Shown here one piece after another: positions 1 to 12,600 of a stretch of 64,000 nucleotides of DNA. Numbering within the stretch: the first letter of the stretch is position 1; every line of letters begins with the position of its first letter. The position numbers and the translations under genes are program-made. A model generated the notes under the pieces. It did no database searches and had not been told where the DNA came from. It saw nothing but the letters and a program-made list of their open reading frames with translations. This DNA comes from Anomaloglossus baeobatrachus (lineage: Eukaryota > Chordata > Amphibia > Anura > Aromobatidae): contig NC_134356.1 of assembly GCF_048569485.1 (NCBI RefSeq), forward strand, positions 534,266,556-534,330,555, read 5' to 3'.

Positions 1-593
1 CATAAAATATGGGGTTTATTGCTACAAGATGAGTTAAATGCTGCAGCGGTCCCCACCCGGGGACTGTGAACACGAACTTTATGCAGCGTATTCTCTTGTT
101 CCACCGGAAGGAAGGTGGATGTACAGATGGAGAACTCTTGCCTGATAAACTTGTCCTACACCAAAGACTGGTATAGAAAACACGAAACGGAGAGCTTCTA
201 TCAAGCAAATCGGTGTTGTTATATAGTCCTTATATTTTATTTTTGCCAATTTTCAGACTATATTTTTTTCACAGTTGCCATATGGTATTTGATGTTTTAT
301 GGAGGTAAAAATGATACTAGTTATGGTAAAGCTGTCACAGCTCTTTTCTCTAAGAGTCAGTCATATAGGCTAAATTATAGCAGAATGTACAGTATATAAT
401 GCAGGTCGAGGCATTGGTGCATATTTACATCATTATTCATTCTTACATTACTGACCCTCACATTTGGAGAGAGACATACATAGTGTACTGGACAGTCAAG
501 TATAATATTCCCGTGCACCATTGATACTATTGTGCTTGTTCAGCAGGGCCTTCCACCAAACCCAAAAGACTGTAGATATCAAGATAAATCTGA
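1..593. other. Unassigned DNA
   Basis: AT-rich sequence with no coding or repeat signature that I recognise. Confidence 0.3.
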
Positions 594-880
594 GACACCA
601 TGAAATAATCCTTATAAAACTTAGATTTTTATTCCAAAATATTAAAATACCGCACAAAAATGAGGAAACACAATAAGGCAACTTTTCAGCCATCTTGCTC
701 TTATTAGCATAATTACCATATTAGCCTCTCAAGCCCAGTGTTATATCTGCACTTTTTTGGGCTTGAGAGGCTAATATGGCTGAAATGTTGCCTTATTGTG
801 TCTCCACATTATTGTGAGGAATTTTAGTATTTTGGAATAATGATCAAAGTCCTATAAGGATCATTTCATGGTGCCTCGGA
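594..880. repeat. Foldback MITE
   Basis: Left arm (about 594-738) and right arm (about 763-880) are imperfect reverse complements, for example CACCATGAAATAATCC against GGATCATTTCATGGTG and AGCCTCTCAAGCCCA against TGGGCTTGAGAGGCT. There is no ORF. The autonomous parent and target duplication were not identified. Confidence 0.75.
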
Positions 881-1559
881 TTGCTATTACTGGACAGGTC
901 TGTACTCTACTGTATTGGGTACAGATGAAAAATGTTAGTTTACCGCATTGTGGAATATAGAATGGGCAAGGGTCATCATTAGAGGGGATGTATATTTATT
1001 ACAAGTAAGCAAACGTATGCCTTTTTATGGGTTATGAAGGAGAATATAAAATAAATCCTGAAAAAGCATATATCTTCAGTACTGTTCAGTTTCTGTACTT
1101 GTAAGATTAAAAAATAAAGCCATGAAGTTATATGCATTTATTTTAATTATCCTGTTTGTTTTTTCACTTTATATGGATCTATAAAGCACATAATTTCTAC
1201 TAAAGGTGTAGTGTACCTTTAATTATTTGATCTGTAAGTTCATCATAAGGTATTTGAAGTATACTTGGTAAGTTTTGTGGGAGACTCGACATTGCGGCAC
1301 ATATTTTTCCCATAACTATCTCTCATTTACCAGGGCACACCTCTGTTCTATGTCCGTTTTCTGTCCTGCAAATATGTGACTTTATACCAATTCTCAGTCT
1401 GGGGATAAAGCCCCAAAGGTTTACGAATAGGAAACCTTCTTGAAAAGCTAATTTCTGGAGGAGCAAGAAGCGTCTGCAGGATTTAGGAGATTTTGAACCA
1501 CTCTTCTTTTGCAAACTACTCCTGGTCTTTCATATTTTAAGGACACCTTCACCCAACAG
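881..1559. other. Unassigned DNA
   Basis: No gene found. An open frame at 1323-1514 (minus) has no recognisable domain. It may be the eroded left end of the adjoining Tc1 element. Confidence 0.3.
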
Positions 1560-2612
<1,053 letters not shown>

Positions 2613-4489
2613 AGCCCGACATATGTGCTGGTGTATTATATTTGTTAGAGCAGAGGAGTTCTGCTTTAATGGTGCTATCAAGGATATGGGCACAAATACA
2701 TTAGTGGACTTTTAACTCCAAGGATGATGTTATTGTGTTGTACTCCCACATCTGACAATCTTTCCATGTTTCCAACCTACACTGTAAGCAAATTATTCCA
2801 CTCACGGAGTATTTAATGCCATGGAGGTTTCTGAAATGACAAGAATTTTTGTTCTCTTCCATCGAATAGTAATTCAAATGAAGATTTCGATGAATCACTC
2901 ATAAACCAAACTAAGCCCTTGGTTGCTAATGTCAAGTATTTTTTAAAATCACCTCTGAGAAAGGTCTCTTTGTAGAAAAGTGGAAATGTTCAAAACAAAC
3001 AACGGTATGTATAATTTTGTGTGTATGGAGTATTTTTTGCATGCAATATTCAGAGAAGCGGCATGCAAACCCAGGAAAGCCTTGCTCCCCTGCTGATGTC
3101 ATTCTCAATTATTTCACCCCAAATGTATTGATGTAAATGTGAATGTCTTACTTCCAAATAAGAATATGGAATTTAGGAGCTCCTAGTCATGTTGTGCTAA
3201 AAACTTCATTTCTTCAGATAAATAATATGAGCAGGAAGAGGAAGGTTGAAAAATACCATTAATAGTTTCAATTAACATTGTACAGGCTTATGATACCTGT
3301 AAATTTGCACTTTTGTCGAGTTATGCCAAGTGGAAACGTCATTATTTTCACCTATATCAACAAAATCACAGTATGACACATGAGCAACTACGGTGTGTCT
3401 TGATTGCCACCACTGGTGACCACATATTTTATTGGATTTCAAGACGTTCATGGGCAGCAGACAATTATTCCACAAAAGCACTGCAGAGCAGCTAACAGAA
3501 CTGATCTTAGTAATAAGCTCATGTGGACTCCCTTTCCAAAGCTGTAACAAATTCGTAAACATACTCCTCCATTTTCCTTTTATACTAGGACGTTGTCTCT
3601 GATCGGAGTCTTCTCTTTCTTTTCTTCATTTTCTCCAGACTTCATGATGACTTTTCACATCCACAGGTCATCTCTGCAGACTTCCCTCTTCTCTGGACAG
3701 AGACAACATCATCTATAAGGTACCTGGATGTAAATGTTTAGTTGTGATACTGACTAATTCTCATAAGTATGCTCGCTATCACGACCGAGGGCCCCAATGT
3801 TTCCTTATTATCACACTACTGCGATGGATGATTTTTTCATCGTCATCATTATTTTCCCTTTGCCTGTTTGCCCCATGCCTGCACCAAGTCTATGCCTGCC
3901 TCCACATCCACTAGGACATTATCGGCGTATTCCTTCCCGCTCTCTTCTTCCTCCTGCTCCAAATCCTGCACCATATGACATGGATGTTGAAGTTCACAGC
4001 AGACACAAGGTGTCACTGAACAGAAGTAAATTGGTGTTCTTCCTCCATCCCCACTTGCACGCTGGAGAGGTTTTTTTTTTCTAGGATAAATATTATCACT
4101 ATTCCACAAATGTCCCTAATTACAAATTTTGTCACTTCTTCAAAAGGCTTTCAAGGGCAGTTTGCATCCCTCAGTAGCTGCTAATTTCATATCTCAAAGT
4201 AACCAATGCTACAGTTTGTCTGCTGCATGATGTAGTCCACCACTAGTTTACACTTCGTATTAATGCTGCAACATCACCAGCATCCAATTCCAGTTGGTTG
4301 AGATGCTGCAAACTAGGTGGCACTATGTCAGACTATATTTTTTTCTTTTGCAAAGTCAGGAGGGAATTCCTTGCCATGAACAATCTATTAAAATGAGATG
4401 ACAGTCTTCTTCCCTTAGCCACCACCGTCCTCAGTCATGACAAATCTTGCACTCTTAAATTTAGCCAGAAGGAAATAGTTGACTTTCTG
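2613..4489. other. Unassigned DNA with minor open frames
   Basis: Open frames at 2701-2898, 3272-3562 and 3849-4109 on the minus strand (the last with an acidic QDLEQEEEESG stretch) could be shreds of an old transposase. I recognise no domain. A short imperfect inverted repeat around GTTGTCTCTG lies at about 3590-3710. Confidence 0.3.
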
Positions 4490-4493
4490 CACT

Positions 4494-4640
4494 GCTGAAG
4501 GAGATCCCAAGGAATTCCCAGGACATGAGATGGATTATTAAGGTTTATTGACACACGTTTCAAAATCATCTTTTCTTCAACAGGGCAAACCACATGCTCT
4601 AGCATGTCTCCTGGGAATTCTTTGGGATCTCTTTCAAGGA
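4494..4640 (-). mobile_element. Hammerhead-type module within a foldback, copy A
   Basis: Outer inverted repeats (GATCCCAAGGAATTCCCAGG near 4503 and its complement near 4625) enclose a module read on the minus strand at 4591-4542. The module runs GGTTTGCC, CTGTTGA, a hairpin AAAA-GATGA-TTTT, GAAA, CGTGTGTC, AATAAACC. The outer GGTTT and AAACC can pair as stem I. The core differs from the hammerhead CUGANGA consensus at one position, so activity is doubtful. Confidence 0.55.
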
Positions 4641-4649
4641 GACTAGTCA

Positions 4650-5105
4650 CAGGGACTAGTTACAAGGGCGTTTTTCCCCACAAGTAGTCCGCCATCTTAG
4701 CAGGAGCATGCTAACATGCTATTCAATGCCCATTGCCCAGTGTCATCGGCGGTGACGTGTGTACCTGTGTCCATTGTCACCCCCTCAGACGCTGGGTTTA
4801 GGGTCAATGCGGAGGATCAGAAGTCCCGACACTTCCGGTCATGCACACTATAAAGTCGGGTGTACTCGTCCCAGCTTCAGAGAGGTCTAGTGTGCATGAT
4901 CGCAAGTGTCGGGCATTCTGATCATGCTCACTGACCCTAAACCTGAAGTCTGAGGCAGTGACAATGGACACATGTACGCTTGTCCTGCCGATGACGCTGG
5001 GAAATTGGCATTGAATAGCCTGTTAGTATGCCCCTATGGCCGTGCTAACATACTAAGAGAGCAGACTAGTCAGGGGAAAACAAACGCCCTTGCGACTAGT
5101 CCCTG
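4650..5105. repeat. Foldback MITE with CAGGGACTAGT ends
   Basis: Near-palindromic element of 456 bp. Ends are CAGGGACTAGT and ACTAGTCCCTG, and arms of about 200 bp meet near 4870 (CATGCACACTA against TAGTGTGCATG). The CAG...CTG ends suggest hAT or CACTA-like ancestry, but no clean target duplication is visible. Confidence 0.8.
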
Positions 5106-5499
5106 AGGTCATTAGCATATCATAAAGTATCTTTAGAAATAAGTTTTCTAAAGATCTCTTTATCTATGCTACTAGATACAGGGACAGTTAGGCAGGGATT
5201 AGAAATATGCACCCAGAACTGATCGTGGTTCTGATGCATATTTAACCTGACAGGTTTCCTTTAAGATAACAAGATATTTACTTTTATAACCAGTTGCACA
5301 CCTTATTTCCAGAATTTTTTCCAACCCTACCTTCCTCCCTTTAATTTTTATCCCTATTGCTCTATTCATATTGTTTACTGAAAACTACTGCATATTTAGG
5401 ATATTAAAACAAATAGTATACGATTATATATTTTGTTTGCAGTACTGGTTATCCATTAGCACTCCTTGAGTCTTTTGTAAAAGTGCAGGATTGCACATG
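5106..5499. repeat. Partial MITE end, rest unassigned
   Basis: The stretch around 5247-5271 (ACCTGACAGGTTTCCTTTAA) matches the right terminus of the AAAGGGAACCTGTCA foldback seen whole at 39874-40470. The left part was not found. The remainder is AT-rich and unassigned. Confidence 0.4.
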
Positions 5500-6112
5500 C
5501 AGCTCTGGCAAAAATTAAGAGACCACTGGAAAATTGTCAGTTTTTCTGATTTTTCTCTTTATATTTTTGAGTAAAATGTAAATTGTTCTATTATTCTATA
5601 AACTACTGACAACATGTCTCCGAATTTCCAAGGAATAAATTTTGTATTTATTTTCTGAAAATGAGAAATGGTGAAAATAACAAAAAAAATGCACAGTGCT
5701 TTCAGACCTCAAATAGTGCAAAGAAAACAAATTCATAATCATTTAGAAACAACAATACTAATGTTTTACCTCAGAAAGAGATCAGAACTTAATATTTTGT
5801 GGAATAACCATGATTTTTAATCACAGCTTTCATGCGCCTTGGCTGCTTTCCACCAGTCTTTCACACTGCTTTTGGGTGACCTTATGCCACTCCTGGTGCA
5901 AAAATTTAAGCAGTTCTTCTTTGATTGATGGCTTGTGACTATCCATCTTCCTCTTGATTACATTCCAGAGGTTTTCAATGCGGTTCAGGTCTGGAGATTG
6001 GGTTGGCCATGACAGGGTTTTGATGTGGTGATCCATCATCCACACATTGATTGACCTAGCTGTGTGGCATGGCCCCACTGCTAAAATAAAATTCAATAAA
6101 GGAGGAGCTATG
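5500..6112 (-). mobile_element. Tc1/mariner element, family B, 5'-truncated
   Basis: Minus-strand frame 6096-5830 gives the C-terminal part of a Tc1 transposase with HHIKTLSWPTQSPDLNRIENLW, the motif holding the last catalytic residue. The downstream terminus near 5500 (GCTCTGGCAAAAATTAAGAG) is a recognisable Tc1 terminal repeat. The N-terminal two-thirds of the gene and the other terminus are absent. Confidence 0.8.
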
Positions 6113-6150
6113 GTTTTCTGTTCTTATGCCTATAAATAACTGTGAGTTAA

Positions 6151-6728
6151 GGGTGCTTTACACGCTGCGACATCGCTAGCGATTGCTAGCGATGTTGCGA
6201 GCGATAGCACCCGCCCCCGTCGTTCGTGCGACATTTGGTGATCGCTACAGTAGCGAAAAATATAGCTATGACAGCGTCACACGCACATACCTGTTCAGTG
6301 ACGTCACTATGACCGCCGAACAATCCCTCCTTCAAGGGGGAGGTGCGTTCAGCGTCACAGCGACGTCACTAAGCGGCCGCCCAATAGCAGAGAAGGGACG
6401 GAGATGAGCGGCCGGAACATGCTGGCCACCTCCTTCCTTCCTCATTGCCGGTGGACTCAGGTAAGGATATGTTTTTCGTTCCTGCGATGTCACACATAGC
6501 GATGTGTGATGCCGCAGGAACGACGAATAACCAGCGGCATGCACCACCAACGATATTATGAAAAGGAGCGACGTGTCAACAATTAACGAATTTTGTCGTT
6601 TTTGCGATCGTTGATCGTCGCTTCTAGCTGTCACACGCTGCGATGACGCTAACGACGCCGGATATGCGTCACAAACACCGTGACCCCGACGATATATCGT
6701 TAGCGATGTCGCAGCTTGTAAAGCACCC
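6151..6728. repeat. TTAA-flanked MITE, GGGTGCTTTACAC family, copy 1
   Basis: Ends GGGTGCTTTACACGCTGCGA and TGTAAAGCACCC are inverted and flanked by TTAA on both sides (6147-6150 and 6729-6732). The interior is CpG-rich with GCTAGCGAT-type subrepeats. Further copies lie at 62337 and 63708. No transposase is present. The TTAA target suggests mobilisation by a piggyBac- or Kolobok-type transposase (inference). Small ORFs inside are spurious. Confidence 0.85.
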
Positions 6729-6732
6729 TTAA

Positions 6733-7972
6733 GTGTGTAATATGCACTCTGTCATGATTTCCCTCTATTTTCCAGAGCACTTGGATGATCTCATGACCAC
6801 AAGTCATGAGATTTGGTTACTTGCTGATTATTTTCTCATCTGCTTCTTTTACTAGAAGCATATGAGAAGTCAGTGGCAGGTATGTAAATAGCATGTTTGA
6901 TGTCATGTTTCTGCCCACTTGAGCTGAAACAGAGGGGCATCTGGACAGTATGCATATTATACACTGTCAAGATTCAGCAATATAGTGACAACATAAATGT
7001 ATATTGAGGCTGGAAAACCCCTTTATATTGTGCTGCGTTGCTATTATTTAGAAATGTGTACATGAATAGACTGCTCATTTTGGACACATAGCTGAAATAA
7101 GTGCAGTATCTCAGCTATCATCGGGCCAGTAATATTATTAGCTTTCTCCTACATCACTTTTACATCCTGAAAGAGATCATTGACATAAAGAAGAGACAAA
7201 ATGACATTCTTGTATCATAAAATCAGAGTGTAGTGCTTTTTATTGCTCTACAGCCAAGCGGGTTCATTTACCCATAAAGCTGTTGCTGCCAGTCATTGTG
7301 CCGTCACACCCACTACTTCAGTACAAATGCACAGGAGGTCCGGGCTGTCAATGGTCCTCTAATAGACTTTTCAAAGTGATTGCAGGTCACAGGTTACAGT
7401 GTTGCTCTCCCAGTAGGAAATTGATTTTACCATCAGACACACAGTTATTTTGTCAAAGGATCAAAAACCTACTTGATGCAAAATCAATGAGCGTGCATTT
7501 CATCTGTACCACTCATTCCTTTTAATGATTCCTGAGAAATCAAAGATTTGGAACTTTGACAGTCGCAGTATTGATTGGATCATTGCGCAGTTTTCGGTAT
7601 TTCACCCATCACCAAGAGCCTGAAATGTATTTACATGATTAACATTGGCAGCGTTTTTCACACTAGGGCAGACAAAAATTAAACAAGATTGGTATGTTAT
7701 AGACCTGTCATCAGTATTAAATAGTGGCGCCTATACCAACCATATACTTCTCTAATTATGAGCAGTGTATTGAAAAGGATCTGTAGCTCTACTGACTTGT
7801 CTGTTTTAGCAGATAGTTATTTTCTCCATTAAAGTAACTGTATTTTCAAGTAAGTTACAAGAATAATCTGTCCTGGGTGTATATAAATAACACTATGTCT
7901 GGTAATTATATGACTCGTATCTTGCATTTTCAAAAGTTTTTCCTTTTTCAGACTATGTCGCTAAATTTGCAA
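6733..7972. other. Unassigned DNA
   Basis: No gene found. A weak inverted repeat around 6740-6990 (TCATGACC against its complement) may be an eroded MITE. The frame at 7283-7525 shows no domain. Confidence 0.3.
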
Positions 7973-7976
7973 TTAA

Positions 7977-8371
7977 AGGGGTATTCCCATCTCCAAGATC
8001 CTATCCCCTTATTCAGTAGGTGTAAGAATATTAGCAAATACTAAATATTATTATTATTATTATATTAAATATAATACTAAATATTAGCAAATACCTCCAA
8101 TTAGAAATGTAATATAGTTCTCCTAATTCACTTTCACTTATCTCATGTTCAGGGCATTGCAGGACCTTAGGTACCCCTAGTAACTAACTAACTGTGACTA
8201 TATGCATTGCCATAACCAAGAATACCTAAGGTCCTGCAATGCCCTTCACATGAGGTAAGAGACATAGTGAATCAGAAGACCTATACTTCATTTCTGATTG
8301 GAGGTATTTGTTAATATTATTATTACACCTACTACATATTGGGATAAAATCTTGGAGATGGGAATAACCCA
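7977..8371. repeat. TTAA-flanked foldback MITE
   Basis: Ends GGGGTATTCCCATCTCC and GGAGATGGGAATAACCC are inverted, with arms of about 190 bp meeting near 8190 (CTAAGGTCCTGCAATGCCC against its complement). TTAA lies at 7973-7976 and 8372-8375. An ATT microsatellite has grown at about 8048-8067. Confidence 0.8.
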
Positions 8372-8375
8372 TTAA

Positions 8376-8644
8376 CACTAGAAGTCCCAGAAATTTCGAG
8401 CTCCCTCCTGAAGTCCCAAAAGAGGGTCAAATGACATACAATAAACTGAATAGAAGTAACTAGAAACTAAGTGGCTAAACTCAATGGAAAACAACAACCT
8501 CCTGTGGTGTGACAGTAATGGCCTTAATTACAGAACAAAAGACGGTTATTATGGGAAGTTAGCTAAAATCCTTCAGGTCATTCGACCCGTCTCTGGGTTC
8601 CAAAGGTAGAAATATTAAATGACCCTTCTCTGGGACTTCTAGTG
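8376..8644. repeat. piggyBac-like MITE
   Basis: Ends CACTAGAAGTCCCAGA and TCTGGGACTTCTAGTG are inverted and bordered by TTAA at 8372-8375 and 8645-8648. The ends resemble the CCCTAGAAAG termini of piggyBac. It is 269 bp long with no coding capacity. Its left TTAA is also the right TTAA of the preceding foldback. Confidence 0.8.
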
Positions 8645-8648
8645 TTAA

Positions 8649-9964
8649 CTCAGACGTGGATGGAGACTAGCTGCTCTGATATCACATGTACAGAGAAGTG
8701 CATTCATATTCTTCATTTTTGAATTAGCATACATACAAATGCAGACGTAGTATAGAGCACACTATATGAGTTTATATGATCCCATTTCTGGGCTGAGGTC
8801 ATAGACTTGTTAGAAAGCTCAGTAAGGCCTTTCTTTGTATCCTTTTGCCTTTTTTCACTCTGCTCCTTACTCCTCCTTCCCTTCCCTCCTCATAGAGTAA
8901 AATAGAAAGTGTAATCTGACACATCATTTGTTCTAGGAATTTTAGTCTCGTATAGTAGCTGAATATTAGAAGTCATTTTAATAGTCTATACTCGTTATTT
9001 AGTATCTTCTGATCTATGTATGAAGTGGAGGAGTGTAAGCTATTCCCCTAGACTTTGATTTAGGTAGGCTTCTCCTCTCTGGACAATATTGCAGAGGACG
9101 AAAGATTTATTCAAGGCCAAGCAATGTACTTTCTTAAGTAGATTATTGTTTCAAGTTTCATTAATTTGTTGGGCTGGAAATTAAGAGACGTCTTTCAAGG
9201 CTAATGTGATACGTGATTTTTGCAGTGGTTTCCTTCGAATGTATTGCTATAAAAACAGATGTAATTCTAGAACGGCAGACACTCTCGCCTATTGATCCTA
9301 CAAGGTGCTTGTGAGTTGTCTCCTCATATATGAGCAGAAAGTCGTCAACAGGAAAAGATGTTTTCAGCTTCCTTGATTGAAAAATACGAAATTCTCCTGT
9401 CATCATTGTGCTGGCAGGCTATCTTATGTTGAACAAGATTCAGTTGATCTGTTTTTTTTCAGAGTGCATGGTGAGTTCAGGAAGGAGGTGGAGAAAGAGA
9501 AGTGTCTCATAAGTGGAGAAAGAAGCAGATTTCTTTGATAAGATGTATTACAAAGTTTCTTTTATTCACATGTACTTTTCATTTATGTAAAGTTTGCTTA
9601 AAGCACAGCTCCATTTAAATAATAATTCCAACATCTTTTCTTAAAATATTACAATGTGTCATTCCGATGCTTATTCTGGGAACTTTACAAACAATTTTAT
9701 ATTTGTCTGTTATAATTTGTTTTGAAAAAAGATTGTGTCCAGCAGAGCAATACTTAGGTCACAGAAGGAGACTAATGGTATATAGTCAAGCAGAGCAAAA
9801 GCTACATAAGACTAAACAGGGGGAAATCTGCTGTGAGAGGGATGATATTTTAAAAGGGTCCAAGGCCTGAGATTGAGGCTGTCAGAATCAGTAAACTTGT
9901 GGGCAATTTACTATTTCAGCTTGGAAGACTGACCATGGTCAAACACCGAAACAAGAGATCAGTT
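8649..9964. other. Unassigned DNA
   Basis: No recognisable gene or repeat. Frames at 9161-9406 (minus) and 9667-9870 (plus) show no domain. Confidence 0.3.
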
Positions 9965-10230
9965 CAGCTCACCATAGTAGGTAGGATATCTCAGAAGGTG
10001 TGGTGCACGGAAAAATATCAGGCCGGTTTCTGAGCAGAAGCAATCCAGATTAAAAGAAGACCAGCGTCCGCAGATAATATATTAAAACCTTTGCTTTATT
10101 CTTCCAAAAGTTAAAACATATACACCGTCCGGTCTATGCGTTTCGAACAAAAAGTGTTCTTAATCAAGATTAAGAACATTTTTTGCTCGAAACGCATAGA
10201 CCAGACGGTGTTGTCGGCAAAAACCACATC
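9965..10230. mobile_element. Hammerhead-type module as face-to-face pair, copy F
   Basis: Two copies of one module face each other about 10118-10215. Both read GATTAAG, a hairpin (GAACA/TGTTC on the minus copy, GAACA/TGCTC on the plus copy), GAAACGCATAG, ACC. The minus copy is followed within about 60 bases by AATAAAG (near 10100) and unique-looking sequence to about 9965. The arrangement folds into one 46-bp-arm hairpin. Confidence 0.55.
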
Positions 10231-10569
10231 TAAGTACCATCACTGAGATCTTAACAAAATGGTAATCTCAAAGCATTGGAACGTAAACAGATTAACTAGG
10301 AGAATGGGACATGTTACCTCTTCCATGTTTTTGTCCCATTCCTGCTTTATCTTCAAATACTTAACAAAATGCTGCTGCGTTAATGAGAAATGTTTGCATC
10401 ATTTTCCAGGTATGTTAATTTCAAAGGAAAATAACTATTCAAGCATGGCTAACTTTCTACTGCAGGCAGAGCCGGGAAAAGGAGCAGACACTTGCCTAGG
10501 GAGCCATGTAACTATAAATGTGAGGGTTCACCACTTTAATCTCAGGGATGTGTACAACTTTATCCATTT

Positions 10570-10940
10570 TTAGACGAGATATGTGGAAGACCGCATTTAA
10601 CACACCTGAGTGTTTACTCACTATGAGTATTTTGGGCTAAATAATGAGCCTACTGTTTTTCAAAATGTTATTGACTCCTTTAGAGACCGATCTATATTTG
10701 GTTGTCTTATCTGGATGACATAGTGGGTTATTCAACCAATTATGAGTCCCACATCCAAAATGTATGTACTGTGCTTCAGAAATTTCTAAAAAATTCTTTA
10801 CTTGAAATATTTTTCTGGTTCAAGAACTAAACTTCCTCAAATATATTATGTCTACTACTAAAGGTTTCCTAATGGAGCTCTAAAGGTTGAAGGTATTAAG
10901 GAGTGGGGGCGACCCAAATGTCTGAGTAGACTATCAGTGT
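10570..10940 (+). mobile_element. Ty3/gypsy-type reverse transcriptase fossil fragment
   Basis: A short stretch reads like the palm region of a Ty3/gypsy reverse transcriptase: an EPTVFQNVIDSFRD segment, an LDDI-type box near 10711, then YESHIQNVCTVLQKFLKNS. It is only a fragment, clearly broken by several disruptions, with no LTRs, gag or integrase nearby, and therefore old. Confidence 0.7.
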
Positions 10941-11491
10941 TGGTTGTGATATACTGTGTGCGCAGAGGACAGGTAGTCCATGTGCGAGAGTGTTATGTGC
11001 AGTGGGGGTATTCATTCTGCGTGTATGTATCTGGAGTGTGTGTACACAAGGGAGATAGTTGATTTTGTATTTATGCAGTGTGAACATATATTTGGAAAGA
11101 GTGGATTGCATGTGTGCAGCGTTTGTATACAAGTGAGTAGGATGTCTATGTGAAAGAGCAAAATATGTATATACTTTTTTTTCTGAGTCTATATCAAATT
11201 CACATTTTGTTCAATAGGAGGGAAGATTAAATATTTAGCAGCTATCCGGCTGATTCATGTATTACTTCATCAGTTTGGAAATTATAGTAGTTAAAAGCAT
11301 TTTCATTAGTAATTGCTACATTATTATTTAAGCTAAGGCTACATGACTAGCAGTGTTGTGCAACAGCAATACTCACTCTAATGACTATTTTACCATTGTG
11401 ATTTTGCTGTAATGAAAAAAAGCCAAATTTCTAGATATATAGCAAGAAAATCTCAGTTACAACTACTAGAACTAATGTCTATGGCAAGTGT
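10941..11491. other. Unassigned DNA
   Basis: GT-rich and AT-rich sequence. The frame at 10896-11132 is a by-product of simple GTGT-rich composition. Confidence 0.3.
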
Positions 11492-11794
11492 GTTGTGAGT
11501 AGAGATGAGCGAGCCTCTAAAGGCTCGAGTTCGGTTCGGTTCGTCGAACGGAGGCCGCGTTCGAGTTCGGCTCAACGAACCGTTCGACGAACCTCTGGAA
11601 CCCCATTGAAAACAATGGGAGGCAAAAACAAACACATAAAAACACAAAGAAAACACCTTCAAAGGTGTCCAAAAGGTGACAAACAACTCCCAAGACACCA
11701 CAAACATGGGAAAGTGACAAGGACATATACTCATGCAAAAACAAAAGAGCTAGACGAGTAAAAAGTGGAGACACAGATATCGGAGTATCTGCAA

Positions 11795-11940
11795 GTGAAC
11801 ATCGATTCCATTACTGTGCAACTTGAGCCTTGCTCATTTTGAGCTTCCAATCTGGATAAGTTGCCTGAGCTCGCCACTTACGCCTTGGTGTTCTTGTCAT
11901 GTCCCGCAGCCAGTGTTCTCTCGGAACACAGCAAGGGGAC
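11795..11940 (+). repeat. Inverted duplicate of the transposase C-terminal region
   Basis: The plus strand here reads LPELATYALVFLSCPAASVL, which duplicates in reverse orientation the dimerisation-domain coding at about 12834-12670 of the same element. Identity is high but not complete, so it is an internal rearrangement of the element. Confidence 0.75.
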
Positions 11941-12600
11941 TCCAAGCAGAGTCTCCCTTTTTTCCAAAAATTGGGCCCCACAGACACCCCTTCAGTGGCA
12001 TCACTTGTGCCCCATTTGCAAACTTGACAGGCAGATTTGCATCAAGCACATTAAAAAAACGCCAGCCTTAACTGTCCCCAGGATGACACCGGGGTAGGTA
12101 GCAAAGTCTTTGCTGAACCATGACTTGTTCATCTTGGCTCGTTTTTAAAAACACAGCAAGGGGACTTCAAGCAAAGTCTCCCTTTTTTCCAAAAATTGGG
12201 CCCCACAGACACCTCTTCAGTGGTATCAGTTGTGCCCCATTTGAAAACTTGACAGGTAGATTTGCATCAAGCACATTCAAAAATACGTCAGCCTTAACTG
12301 TCCCTAGGATGACACCGGGGTAGGTAGCAAAATCTTTGCTGAACCATGACTTGTTCATCTTGGCTCGTTTTTAAAAACACAGCAAGGGGAATCCAAGCAG
12401 AGTCTCCCTTTTTTCCAAAAATTGGGCCCCACAGACACCCCTTCAGTGGCATCATTTGTGCCCCAGTTGAAAACTTGACAGGTAGATTTGCATCAAGCAC
12501 ATTCAAATATACGCCAGCCTTAACTCTCCCCAGGATGACACAGGGGTAGTAAAGTCCTTGTGGATCCATGACTTGTTCATCTTGATGAACCTTAATCTGT
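11925..12600. repeat. Three tandem 225-bp units inside the hAT element
   Basis: The unit starting AACACAGCAAGGGGA recurs at 11925, 12149 and 12375 (periods 224 and 226), with a fourth partial end to about 12595. Each unit contains CTCCCTTTTTTCCAAAAATT and GACTTGTTCATCTTG. The array lies just downstream of the transposase C-terminus and is the source of several look-alike small ORFs on both strands. Confidence 0.85.

Noticed and set aside
115-399. 94-aa ORF near the left edge as a membrane protein gene
   Set aside because: Hydrophobic only through AT-rich codons. It has no domain, no splice context and no homology that I recognise.
11823-12569. Cluster of similar small ORFs (about 65-90 aa) on both strands
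   Set aside because: They come from the tandem 225-bp units in the hAT element and do not encode a separate gene.
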